A stretch of 35,725 bases of DNA, from positions 31,625 to 67,349 of the forward strand of contig CAMPET010000167.1 of assembly GCA_946803715.1 (NCBI GenBank). Direction: 5' to 3'. This DNA comes from Beroe ovata (Eukaryota; Ctenophora; Nuda; Beroida; Beroidae). Positions 1 to 11,280 of the stretch are shown here, piece after piece. The notes beneath the pieces are model-generated. The model saw only the letters and a list, made by a program, of their open reading frames with translations, did no database searches and had not been told where the DNA came from. The position numbers and the translations under genes were made by a program. Numbering within the stretch: the first letter of the stretch is position 1; each line of letters opens with the position of its first letter.

Positions 1-3000
1 GTGTGTGTGTTATTGTATGCGTGTAGGCCGGTACTACAACGCATTACGCAAGCATTGAGAAGCCACATCATGGAACGCCATCAGCAGCTTATGAAATACC
101 AGTTCCACTGAATTTGCCCTCGCCTGCAAGCAAAATAAATCCAAGCACTTATGAAACAAGCTAAAACTTGAAGTATAATAATGCCTATACACTGACAATG
201 GCATGGTAAGACAAAGGCTATTAGCTCTGACTACGGTATTGAAGTAAAAGTCCGAGTGGTAGTTATCATTAGCCAGTGGACATACTTCAGACAATGGCAA
301 AGAGCAGCTCGAGTGAAGCTCGAGTTTTTGTCGTCACACAACAATATTGTATACCTCCTATATCACAAGGCATATGATAAGTTGGTCAACCACTGTTCAG
401 CTTACACGTCTTCTCGAGAAGAGCTGGATTGACGCTGGATATAGAAAGGGAATGAATGTCACAGCTATCTTCATAGCGTCGCATATCACAGGAGTACAAA
501 TCATATAATGATGATGATGCGAAGGTATCACAAGGTAGTTAGTCTGCTACTCTACTAGTCTATGGGCAGTGTCGGCTAGTGGCTACTCAGGATAGACATA
601 TAACGTGTCCATCAGTCCCTGGGAAAAGAAGCAGGTGTGGAAAGATAACCTGCTCACACAACTATATTGATTGTAACAAGTATTATATATAGGGCTTGAA
701 TAGTCGCTATAGACAGGCTCGTGTCAAAATCACAGCTGATAAGTATGTGAACATGAGTCATGCGATATTACAGCGCCACCAGGAACAGTAGTGTGACGAT
801 CATCGTCAGAAACCGCCTTCTCTCACTGCATGGATCAGAGTTGAGACATATAAACCTACAGACAAACAGACGAACAGACATAACGGTCGTCGGTCAATAA
901 TTACGCAGACTACAGCAATTTACTGAAAATAAACATACGATCTATAATATGATTAGCACAAAAGATTACTCAGCAGTCTATAATAGATGAAAATAGATGA
1001 AAGAATCAGACGGGGTTAATTTATTACAGTACTCCTTATTCTTCAGCTCAGATTATTATCTAGTTGAATCTTTACAAGCTGGACGTCTAATTTAAATCTT
1101 TATAGCATTGAAAATTTAAAACAAAGCTTGACATTTAGACCCTATAAACACACCAGTTCAAGATGGATTTGGAATTACCGTGAAGTACTTAACGAGTCAA
1201 TGATGTGAATTGTGAATTATGATGAAAATAGCGACAAATGCGGAAAATCAAACCTGGAGCCGAAACTTAGCGAGGGCAGAAAGAGACTGTTAATTCATAG
1301 TACTATAGTAGAAATTGCTCCAATTCGACGCGGATTTACTATTTGACATGATTTGACACCGTGATTTTATACCGACACGTATGTGTGTGCGTGTGCGTAC
1401 AATGATTGGCTTCATCAGTCATCACTTTACATCATGATTGGTTTCAATATTCTGCTCTCTCTTGTAACCGATATTGTTACGACACACACACACACACGAC
1501 GGACGATCAAATCGGTCATATTATCGCGCCACTGCACAATTTCAGTTATGACAAATTACATAACGATCAAGACAAAGAATAGGTAGTGCTGCTGAAGTTG
1601 ACACTGATGCAGATCGTATCTTGGGCGCCATGACTATATAATAGCCATGGACAATCAATGAATATGATAGTCAATGACTGTTATAATAAGCTGCAATGAG
1701 TGCTGTACTAGAGACACACACAGACAGAGCTCGTCACGAATCTCTATGGTAAGGATAATATTTTGCTGATGATGATCCTATTGCTGAACACAGATATGGT
1801 GGGGGGGATCATCAGTGGGCGAGGGTTCTATCGATGGCAGCTACAATCGTGGATAATAAGGTCACTGCAGAATATATCGCTACTCTTGAATAGCACAACA
1901 CATGAAAACCACCGTGTGGACCTCAATTATGCCACTCAATTATGCTACTTAATTCCCCACCTATCAACATTCAACATTCTACATCTGAAAATACTAAGTA
2001 CCCATTACCCACCACAGTCCCACTGTCCCAGGCAACAATTGCATGGCCGATATAAGGGCCATACCAGATACAACCACCTGAGGCATTGTTATGATTTTGG
2101 TTACTTTCACATGAAGTTTTCAAGGAAAAAGTTTCCTCGTATGAACACTGTGCGTGTCATGTCCCCAGGTGTGGGAATCCTTATTCTCGACTGTTAATTG
2201 TTTTCTTGTGACTTGAGCTGATTTCAGATAATAGGCTTCCAGTTCCTGTGTTGAGATTTACAGGTTGCTCCTGGAGCTATATGCTCCTAAAGAGCAACCT
2301 TAGTAAGAGCCCTGGAGCATGATAACAGCTGAAACCACAGAGGATTTACCTATCTTTTCGTTGCTACCTATTTAAGAAAGCCTGCTGAATAGATATGAAT
2401 AAATCATGTGAGGTCCTACCACACCTGTGCCCAGATTAGGGGTGCCCAGATTAGGGGGTAATACAGGCATTTAGATGTCCATTTCGTAAGTAACTGCCAT
2501 TTCTTTGTGCGCAAATTGCAATTCTTTCATAAACTTAGACCTATACAGTAATGATTGGATACAGTATTCCCGCCCTACAAATCAGAAAATAGTGATATTG
2601 TATGCTTTGCAAACTGAAAATGCACTGAAATTTGGTTCTGCTGTCTGGTTAATCATCCTTTTGAGGAGATTTTCTTTTTCTTCTTTGCTGATTGTTTTCC
2701 GAAATAATGTCTTTCTGGAACTCTTTTGTTCTGTTTGGTCCATCTCCCTAGTTCCTTCATCAATTATCACTCTATTATTACACTTAATTAATCAACAAAC
2801 CACATGTGATCTCATTATAGACTCTGCACTGTTTTACCTTCGGAAGCTTGGGCACTAACTCTTGCTTTTTCATATAATACCTAGATTACCTATTTTATAT
2901 TCTATAACCATCTTTTCTGCTTTTCATCTTTAGTGGATCAATAGTAGCCAAGAGATTATTTTTGATTCGATAATGCAGTCAGTGATTTGAAAGTCGGGCT

Positions 3001-3035
3001 ATCACCTGCAGACTAGTCCAGGCTATTGTTGGAGG
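1..3035. other. Left flank, no supportable gene
   Basis: The window opens in a short GT run. Open frames here (for example 1763-2197 plus and 2505-2858 plus) are low-complexity translations with no family resemblance and no matching splice context. Minor repeats are visible: a CA run near 1483-1496, a 16-bp direct duplication (gtgcccagattagggg) near 2429-2458, and a small stem near 2263-2318 where a gttgctcc block meets its complement. AT-rich DNA near 2868-2915 just upstream of the receptor gene could hold its promoter, but I see no clear TATA box. Confidence 0.5.
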
Positions 3036-3771
3036 ATGAATTATTGGCATATTCTACTACTGCTTGACTGGATGGTTAATTTATCTCATCAAGAGCTATC
3101 AGGGAAACCAACGAAAACTGGTAGGCTGATTACAGTTTTTGCTTTTCATGATCCTGGTATGTTTCGTGGGAATTGCGCAGCTGCGCTCAAAATTAACAAT
3201 CAAAATATCGTAGGAAAGACACTCCTGGGAGACATGAACAAAACCACTGAGGAATCATACATAACCAGATTCACCAGATATTACATCTATGAAACATCCC
3301 TTGTACCGGAAGAACATCCAATAGTTGGGAGCTCAATTATGTTGCGTATTGATAACCTATATCCGAGTAATTGCGAATACATAACATTCGAGATAGTGGA
3401 CATTGATGGCCTTTCCGTCTACCATTTGGAAATAGAGACCAGTGGCCATTACCCAACTCAGAGTCTTCAGTTCTTCCAAGATTCCCAGTTGAATGACTCG
3501 GGTGAGAACGGGCATTGGATGAGTACTTCAAACAGACACGTGTACTCATTTTCCACTCTATACTTCAAATTACATTACAATTTGGAGGTTCATATAGGGA
3601 ACAAGTTTTACGAGTTGAAGATGAATGGCGATGTTCTGAAAGGATCTCGATTCCCTATCAACTGGTCACGGCTTCTTGATTTCTACCACTACCGTTTGAT
3701 ATCTTGGAACAAATATCCCGGCCTTTGCGTTGATGAAACAGAGAGCTATGTTTACCTGTCACCCGACACAG
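3036..3771 (+). CDS. Receptor exon 1: signal peptide and galectin-like domain 1
   Basis: The exon opens with a hydrophobic MNYWHILLLLDWMV leader, so I take 3036 as the start. Residues about 90-240 align by eye with the galectin-like domain of exon 3: both have a V/F-H-L-(E/D)-(I/L) strand, an N-(D/S)-S-x-L-N-x-type segment ending in a conserved Trp, a YELKMNG / YEIGING strand, and an F-P-(I/V) turn followed by L-x-D-(F)Y. The frame runs on to a stop at 3815, but the donor ACACAG|gtaatg at 3771 gives phase 1, which matches the next exon. The galectin call is structural resemblance only: most of the canonical H-N-P-R sugar-binding signature is absent. Confidence 0.65.
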
Positions 3772-6700
3772 GTAATGGCACTTTTGTCAATTTGAGTTAT
3801 CAAAGGTGCCTATGATAATGAGTAAAACCAAGTGCAATTCGTGTTGATATTTCAAAGAAAGATGATTTCCTTGAAATGATAGCAACTTAGTTATTTGAAA
3901 AACATATAAAGCCACCTGCCACTATTTTCAGGGGTATGCAGTCCTATGACCCTTCCCCACGGTACGGTATCGCCAGCTGGCTTTATCCCGGAGGGTGTTG
4001 CAGTTACTCTATCCTGCGATGTGGGCTACAAGTTGTCTGGAGAATGGAATGCAGTGTGCATCACAGAATCCACATACGCAAATTTTTCATCTTGTCTCAA
4101 ATTCGAAGGAGGTACCTTCCCACTTTGTAAATGATCTAATTCTAATCGTTGCACAGAAGCGAAAGATCTTGAAATCGATATGTATACTTGTTTCAGAGTT
4201 CGTACAAACATTTGACGAGTTTGGAACGAGTGTTCATTCTGAATGCACTTCGCCACTCTACTCAACAGAGCGGAGACTGGATGTTTCATCACTTTTTTAT
4301 CTCAATATCAAGTTCAGTGGGATCTACGAGTATGATTGCAGGATCAATTTCAACATCATTGATCAAGATATCATGTTCCACCTTGACCTTAGAATGAATT
4401 ACAATAATCAGGATAATTATCGAGCTGTAATCATGAATTCAAAACTGAATGGTTTTTGGAGCTACATCCATGACGAAATAAATACCAAAATGCCTGACTT
4501 GAAACTTGATAACGATGTTTACATTCTGGTGACGAACACACACTACGAAATCGGGATAAATGGAGTGGAGCTAAACGCAACGTTCCCAGTTGATCTTGAA
4601 CGATTGCATGATTACAGAGGTGTATGTATACATTCATCCGGTAGTTGTGCTTCCCTCGACACTGCAACTAGCTTCATGGCAGACGGAGGTAGAATTCTAA
4701 ACCAGCTGTATTATGGTGGGTCAGGGCAATTCTGAACAATTTGACCTTAGTGGTGTGTGCACACCCAATTAATCAATTGAGAACTTATGGCATTGATTGA
4801 GAGCACATCTGCAAGATTGGAATTTTCCTCTAGTTTGACAAACAACTCGATTTTGGAGTTTTTTTCAGATCTTCCCCTTAGCAATTGCCTATGGGGTAAA
4901 TCTGACCATTGGCCTACAATGCTGAAACTGGCCTACAATGCTGAAAATCAAAATTCTGGCCTCGTCACACATCTTGGAACTTTGGAACATTATCCAGATG
5001 ACAAAAACGATGAAAGATAAAGGTGGTATCTCGATTTGTTCACAATTGCCCCCCCCCCTTGTTCAAATTTTTCCCAGTTCAGTATTGCTCCGACCCCCCA
5101 CCTAACTCAAACAAACAAACAATACGTACCTAGTATTTTGGATCAATCATCAACCTTTTATCCACTTTATCAACCGCATGCATACCAGAAATATGCCTGT
5201 GACACACCTGCGACACACCTGCGACACACCTGTGACACACCTGTGTCGCTCACTGTCGCAGTTGTGTCTCCGACATCCACTCGCACGATCATATAAAAAC
5301 ATTCAAAAACATATCATGTTGCTGTTGATGGAGAGATAACACTATAGCTGATGGTGGATATCAAGATAACAGCTGCTTATATAATATTTAGCTCTTGTTT
5401 CAGGAAGGTACATGTTCTACCTCGTCAATGAAAGAGGAGAGCCAGTCCCTTTACAACAGAGTTATGGGATACTTATGGCGAGAAGAAAAGCATTTGCAAA
5501 GGTTACTCCTCTGCTTTTTGCATCGTAAAATGATATGACATTATGACTTCAAAATGGAATAGATATGATACTATAACCGTGTGTAATGGATATAAACCCC
5601 CCAGGAAGGAAAAGTTTGTGGGTATCACTTTACGGATGAACATGCTACAAACATGTGTCGGGAGTTGGGATTCCGAGACTTTGAAAACTGGAGCACCGCG
5701 GCGGACACAGAATATGAAGAGATCATCGCCAGCTACTCGGTATTGATCTACTCAATATCATGCGAAGCCGGTGATACCTGTAATTATCGCAGTGTACCGG
5801 AGAATCAAAAAGTGAAGGAGATTTGCGACTCCTCTCACGGCGTGGAAATATCCTGCATATCTAATGCAGGTGAGATGTTTATTTTAGAGAAAGTGGGAAA
5901 TTGGGGTAAAAACGCGCAAAGGGACTGTAGTTCACGCAACAATCCCGCTTTTCGGTCCCAAAAACGCTTGAAAATGCAATATATCCACACTAGCAGCTGT
6001 TCTAACAAGAGTGGTTATTTCAGATACCTGTGTGATCAAAGAAGTCAACAATTTCATGAAAATAGTATGTACAGACTATAATGGGAGAGAGTACTTCAAG
6101 TGTCTATCCTCTGATGTGTACTACAGAATTAATGCAGAACTGCCCGGATATAGCAAGTTCAGTGCACTCTGTGACAACGATCCATACTTTTACCAGGCTT
6201 GCGGATCTAGATTCCACTATCTGGATAGAGAGCTGAGCTCCGGTTCGGTTACACTTTGCCAGAACTACATTTGCCAGGATAGCCAGGGTATATACACAAG
6301 TAGTTACACTGCCGACTACACCTACTCATGCAACGGCAAGCACGAGTGTATCAACACGAACCTCGACGAGGCACTTTACGCTGGGCTGAATGTTCCCAAC
6401 TCGCGGCTCTGTAATGGACAGTGTGAGCTGGTAAACTGTGAGGATGAGGCATACTGTAACAACTTGTTCTACGGGGCATTCTACGGGGAAACATACTATC
6501 CTCCCTACCTGGTGACACCGGACATGTTGGATTATGAGAACTCTCCCCAGCAACACTTCCCCTGTGAACACAATATCGGAATTTCCGAGTATTATACCCC
6601 GATAGTGACCAATTCCACACGATGTGCCCCATTCCTCTTCTCCAGGAGAGCCATGGACGATGGATTATACTTGACTAAACCTCTCAATCCATTTTGCAGC

Positions 6701-9154
6701 AACTTTCTGGATCAGACTAATTGTACCGATCTAACACGAGTAGCAATGACGTGCAACGTGCTCGGATACCCTGCTACAGTTTCAAAACAAGTCATGTGTC
6801 ATGGACTAGCCCATGTGAAGATTTGTAGCGATGCTATTGAGGATGAGTGTTACCAGTTGTCAGCCACTTGTAAGGTTCACAAGCATCAAATGTGTGACGG
6901 GGTGCACGATTGTGTGGATAAGAGTGACGAACTTCATGTTCAGTGCAACAGTGCTGCTCCAAAGCCATGTGTTCGGCGAGCAGGCAGGAATAAGCAGCCC
7001 GCACCATTCCCCCTGGCTTGGATTGATGACCAAGTCACCGACTGTCAGGATGAAAGTGATGAGAAGAGGGAGATCTGGCCATCGTGTGGGAAGGGCAGAG
7101 CTTTCCGCTTTGTCGAAGAATTCCAACCTGTGTGTACAGAAGACTTCGTATGCGCCCATGGCTCTACTGGTTTCATCGGGAATGAGGAGCTCTGCGATGG
7201 GATAGAGACATGTGGCAACGAAAATGCCGTCTGTGGTGCTGCACAGGCATACCTTAAACTTTGGACAGAACATGCACACATTGTGGGTAGCAGCAGGATA
7301 TCTCTGTACTATTGCTTGAAAGGGTTGTCCGAGTTGCAGCTTCAAGACTCTCCTTGTAAGGATGTAACGTTTAGGTTTGGAAAGGAGAATGTTTTCGGTT
7401 TATCAGATTCGACCGGTCAACTTTCTTTCCCACTCAAGAAATATGACTGCAGACACCTTTTTGGCGAGCAATATGTCTATACAGCGTGTTTGGATCGATG
7501 TGCCGGGTCATATCACGTGACATGCCCTCTGGAGAGAAAAGTCAATCACGATTCTTGTTCTGGGCAGTATCCAAATCGAGTGTACACAATTCAAAACGAG
7601 AATAGTTTGACATTTCTGATCCCATCTAAGAATACCTACCACAGCAGTCTATTTGTGTGCGGAAATAACAATTGCATCGACTATAAGCAAGTCTGTGATT
7701 TGGTCGACGACTGTGGAGATGGCAGCGACGAAGTGGATTGCATCAATCACTTTGAGTGTCACGACAATCATTACTACATTGTTTGGGTTAGAGTTTGCGA
7801 TGGCAAGATAGACTGTAGAGACATGTCTGACGAGTGCAATGAAATGTGCACTCGGCAGATTATTGGATATAAGGGTCTGAAGGTATCTGCATGGGTGATT
7901 GGGATATCAGCAGTATTTCTAAATACTTTCATGATAGTTGAGAACATCATAACAGTGAGGCGGTGTTTAACTCCCAGTGCCTTGCTGAACAGAGTCCTAG
8001 TCCTACTGATAACCATTGGTGACTTCCTCGTGGGACTATACCTTATACTTCTGGCTATTGAGGACACAAGAATGGGTTCGGATTACTGTCCCGTTCAACG
8101 AGAATGGATCACCAGTTTGACTTGCTCTGCTTTAGGCATCATCAGTACTTTTGGTGCGCAGATCTCACTTTTTGCCATGACTGCGTTGAGTATGGCACGG
8201 TTCTGGGGCATAAGAAATGCGATGAAAATAGGTGAGAGGGTGAACAAAAAGTCTGTGCTGCTTATCGTGCTACTAGTGGCATTCCTCAGTGCCTTAGCTA
8301 TCTTACTGGCTTACATCCCAATTGTAGCATCATTGGAAGACTTCTTCGTGAATGGGGTATACTATGACAAAGCTATACCACTGTTTGTAGGTCTGCCGAG
8401 TAAAGACACATTTTCAAATATCATTGAAAAGTACTACGGAAACACGGCAAAGAAGTTTGTACTACGGTGGAAGACCATATTCGCCATGATAGGAGCCATG
8501 TTCACATCCAACTATGAGGGGATATTCTATCGGAGGGTGGACTTCTATGGGAATGATCCAGTGTGCTCCTTCAAGTACTTCGTTCGGAGCGACGATCCGC
8601 AGAAGATGTACGTGTGGATGGTGCTCGTAGTGAACTTTGTATGCTTCTTCATCATATCCAGCCTCTACATCGTCATTACCGTCATATCGATACGCACATC
8701 CAGTGCACTGGTCGTTACCGGGCAGAACCTCGGTATTGCAAACAGAAACAAGAAGATGCAGAGGAAGATCTCCCTGATAATCCTAACAGACTTCTGCTGT
8801 TGGATGCCCTTCATTCTCGTGGCGGGATTACACACGCTCAACTTAGTGGATGCCCGTGGCTGGTATGGAGCTCTTTCGATCATTGTCCTTCCGATAAACT
8901 CTATCATAAATCCATTACTCTACGATTCCGCCATCAGTAAATATTTTTTGGCAATAATAAAGAAATGGTCGCAACTTACTTATAAACTACGACAGGAACG
9001 AAGTGGTACTTTGAATGCTGAAAATAATCGTGAAATAGAATTGCGTACACGCAAGAAAGCTCCTTTAAAGAAAGAGGAAATGACTCTCGATTATGATATA
9101 GAGTTGGGACCAGCTTTCAAGATAGGGTCTGCTCAAAATGAAAAGAACAAATAA
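3036..9154 (+). CDS. Chimeric LDLa-type GPCR with galectin-like, CCP and SRCR modules
   Basis: Proposed exons: 3036-3771, 3932-4111, 4197-4688, 5404-5501, 5605-5869 and 6024-9154, giving 1633 residues. All junctions are GT-AG and all phases agree (1,1,1,0,1). Order: likely signal peptide (residues 1-22); galectin-like domain 1 (about 90-240); CCP/Sushi (about 247-300, four Cys, motif LPHGTVSPAGF); galectin-like domain 2 (about 310-465); SRCR (about 471-590, motif MCRELGF); a Cys-rich stretch with LDLa repeats (clearest at about 866-898, 961-994, 1136-1163 and 1169-1195, with CDGxxDCxDxSDE signatures); then 7TM (TM1 about 1209 to TM7 about 1558) and a short basic-acidic tail. CWMP in TM6 and NPLLY in TM7 place it with rhodopsin-family relaxin/LGR/GRL101-type receptors. 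No leucine-rich repeats are visible. It should be a plasma-membrane receptor binding a glycan or protein ligand; the ligand and coupling are inference. The joins need transcript support. Confidence 0.85.
3932..4111 (+). CDS. Receptor exon 2: CCP/Sushi module
   Basis: A complete CCP/Sushi repeat sits in one exon with phase-1 introns on both sides. Its four Cys are at CSP, LSCDVGY, AVC and SSC, and it carries the typical HGTV-after-P turn and the GEW tryptophan before the third Cys. The acceptor ttttcag lies just upstream and the donor is GGAG|gtacct. CCP modules mediate protein-protein contacts in extracellular proteins; here one lies between two galectin-like domains. Confidence 0.85.
4197..4688 (+). 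CDS. Receptor exon 3: galectin-like domain 2
   Basis: The acceptor is tgtttcag and the donor GGAG|gtagaa; both flanking introns are phase 1. The domain shows the galectin beta-sandwich pattern more clearly than exon 1: a FHLDLRMN strand where galectins have HFNPRF, then VIMNSKLNGFW matching the galectin V-x-N-S-x-x-N-G-x-W core, then YEIGING matching the galectin K-V-A-V-D-G strand. The conserved Trp and Asn are present, while the His-Asn-Pro-Arg cluster is degenerate, so sugar binding cannot be assumed. Confidence 0.7.
4689..5403 (+). repeat. Receptor intron 3 with short tandem repeats
   Basis: This is the longest intron of the receptor gene. It contains about five copies of a CGACACACCTG/TGACACACCTG unit (about 5200-5250) and an earlier 19-base duplication of GGCCTACAATGCTGAAA near 4913-4947. 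Open frames at 4787-5020 and 5036-5296 fall inside it and look non-coding. Confidence 0.6.
5404..5869 (+). CDS. Receptor exons 4-5: SRCR module
   Basis: The two exons (5404-5501 and 5605-5869) join in phase 0. Together they are bounded by phase-1 introns, so the pair behaves as one 1-1 module. The joined stretch has an SRCR layout: an opening L-V-N strand, KVCGYHFTDEHATNMCRELGF (the motif runs slightly longer; key parts are VCGYHF and MCRELGF), then ISC, a C-x6-C-type spacing and a closing ISC. This follows the SRCR pattern V-C-D-(6-8)-A-x-V-V-C-R-Q-L-G. A competing open frame over 5543-5746 is a shadow frame. Confidence 0.75.
6024..9154 (+). CDS. Receptor exon 6: LDLa repeats and 7TM core
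   Basis: This single 3131-base exon starts after the acceptor ttatttcag. The Cys-rich ectodomain holds four good LDLa repeats and at least two degenerate ones. TM1 begins only about 12 residues after the last LDLa Cys, leaving no room for leucine-rich repeats. TM6 reads DFCCWMP and TM7 VLPINSIINPLLY, as in relaxin receptors. The end of TM3 reads SMARFW, so the acidic residue of the E/DRY motif is Ala. The loop between TM4 and TM5 is about 95 residues, with FYGNDPVC supplying the likely disulphide Cys. The start was chosen by phase, not by the in-frame Met at 6011, which lies in the intron. Confidence 0.88.
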
Positions 9155-9334
9155 TTCATCATGCTCCTAAATATTCAAACATCATCGTACATTACTATGG
9201 CTTTATTTTTTGTTGAATAACAGTCAATTTCAACATCATATAGCACCAGACTGAGAAACACCAAATTGAGAAACAAAAAAATTGAGAAGTTCAAAGGCCC
9301 ACAAACCTGAAAAGTTTTTCATATGATATATGTT

Positions 9335-9340
9335 ATTAAA
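9335..9340 (+). terminator. Possible poly(A) signal of the receptor gene
   Basis: ATTAAA, a common variant signal, lies about 180 bases after the receptor stop codon. It is the nearest recognisable plus-strand signal. Cleavage position cannot be seen. Confidence 0.3.
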
Positions 9341-10697
9341 GTATGATTCGCTAGATTACAAATGGCTTCACTGACTTCAGTAATCAGTATAGAGCAGTAA
9401 AACGCCTAGCTAAGATGCCCCCACAATCTTTCCATTACTGGTTCGTTGTAACAGCATGGTGAGAAGTAGTACAAATCGAAGTCGATACAATGAGAAATAT
9501 GCTTTTATTCCTGGATAATGCTCGCACCACACACGCACACACACGCACGCACACACACACTCACACACGCACACACACACACACACACACACATTTAATG
9601 CATGACCCACACTAATGTAAAATCAGTAAGGAATAGTACAAAGGAAAGACCAATATGCATCGTCTGAATGCAGATTCATTTTGCGGAGTCATTCACAACT
9701 GCCACACCTCATCAGAAAGCTATTTATTCGTTGCATGGGTTCTGAGAAATATCCAAATAATATGAGACGATGTGCCATGGGTATATAACTACCGAGATCA
9801 ATGAATCGTGAAATAGTGCAGCTCTAGTATTCCAACTCATGGGGCGTGGAGAGGAGAGTTGAGGAAAGGGGGAGAGGGGGGTGTACCTCGCTCCAAGAAC
9901 CATCAGTCATTTGATGCGGGCAAAGACAATAATATAGTTTCATGGTGGCCGCAATTTGACTATTGGACATAGCAGATATGTTGGCAGGTATATGGAAGAT
10001 AGGAGTGAGATTGTCGGGAACTGCAGAGGGTGTACACACATAATGAGGGAGGAGGGTGCAGGGCACACATTTCCAGGAAAATGAATAAAATCTCACATCT
10101 ATAGAAATAATGCACAGCTCGCATACAGTGCAATTGTTATACCACATCGGAGGAGGCGAGAGAAAACACCTGTTATACTTGTGAGTGCGTGTGTGTGAAA
10201 TAGAATGGAGCTCAAAGGGTGGGGGAGAGTGAGAGGCTAGTGATGTGAGATTCAGTGGATGAAATAATATGTGGAGGGCCGTGAGTCAGAACACGGTTCA
10301 TCGAGGTTGATATCGATGATGAATATAGTACAGCAGACATTTATTGCAAGGGACAAAGTATTGTAGACACTGGTGTTCTCTCCGTGATTATGTCTCCCCC
10401 AACACTCACAATGGCACTATTGTAAGATAATATGACTAGCATGTAGTAATGAAATTATCGGAGGGAAAAAGAAAAGTGAGGGAACAATGAACACGCGGCG
10501 AATTAATTGAGTACCACGTGATTGATGAGAGCAATGATACCTATCCAATCGCTGATGAGTTTTTATACGTCCGGGTCAACGCAATTCTTCACAATGATAC
10601 GGCTGTCACTGTATTGGTCAATGGTCAATCCCATTTTTCTAAGTTTATAATGGCAAACGAGTAGGATACTCATCAGTAGTATCCGGTAAGTAAAACA
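9341..10697. other. Intergenic stretch downstream of the receptor
   Basis: I see a CA/GCAC microsatellite at about 9528-9594 and no gene I can support. A minus-strand segment near 9890-10042 has a ctctgcag acceptor, an open frame and a GAG|gtacac donor. It could be an internal exon of an unknown gene, but I found no partner exon in matching phase. Confidence 0.4.
9528..9594. repeat. CA-rich microsatellite
   Basis: A run of CA dinucleotides interrupted by CG and TC. On the minus strand it translates to a Cys/Val repeat inside the frame 9410-9610, which is therefore not a gene. Confidence 0.95.
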
Positions 10698-10711
10698 GTG
10701 GAGTGTACATA

Positions 10712-10950
10712 TGTAGTGGACATGTGTCACAGTGAAGTGGACATGTGTCACAGTGGAGTGGACATGTGTCACAGTGGAGTGGACATGTGTCACAGTGGAG
10801 TGGACATGTGCCACAGTGGAGTGGATATGTATCACAGTGTATTTGACATGTGTCACAGTGGAGTGGACATGTGTCACAGTGGAGAGGACATGTGTCACAG
10901 TGGAGTGGACATGTGTCACAGAGGAGTGTACATGTGTCACAGTGTAGTGG
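10712..10950. repeat. 21-bp minisatellite
   Basis: About eleven tandem copies of a 21-base unit, consensus gagtggacatgtgtcacagt plus g, with scattered substitutions. The unit length is a multiple of three, so long frames stay open on both strands (for example 10563-11015 minus and 10698-11141 plus). These are repeat translations, not genes. Confidence 0.95.
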
Positions 10951-11274
10951 ACATGAGAAATAACACGAGGTGGGGGCATCACAGTCGGTATCATATATAT
11001 CATCATATCATCCATATTCTGTCGTCGAGGATTCGTGCTCGCGATTATGGATGTAATGTGAGTAGTGAGATCATAGTCCCTTTAGCGCCGGGTCACAATT
11101 TCTCAAAACGCTTCAGCGCCGATTTGTCCAGAAAGTTCTAGTCACCCTGGTGACCCTGGTGATATGTCAACACCGCCGTGATCACGTATTCTCATCATGG
11201 CACAGCAAATTCATTTAAACAAAATGAAACAAAGTTTTGTATAACAAAATATAGAGGAATCGGTAATAACACAT

Positions 11275-11280
11275 TTTATT
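11275..11280 (-). terminator. AATAAA overlapping a stop codon
   Basis: The canonical poly(A) signal reads on the minus strand and shares two bases with the TAA stop of the exon at 11279-11587. This supports 11279 as a true 3' end, although AATAAA also occurs by chance in AT-rich DNA. Confidence 0.45.

Noticed and set aside
1763-2197. 144-residue plus-strand open frame
   Set aside because: No domain, signal peptide or splice context; composition looks like translated AT-rich intergenic DNA.
5543-5746. Plus-strand frame over the SRCR exon
   Set aside because: Shadow frame; the Cys pattern of the SRCR module lies in another frame that joins in phase with exon 4.
9890-10042. Possible minus-strand internal exon with acceptor and donor
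   Set aside because: The frame is protein-like but I found no partner exon of matching phase and no family resemblance.
10563-11141. Long frames on both strands
   Set aside because: They are translations of the 21-bp minisatellite.
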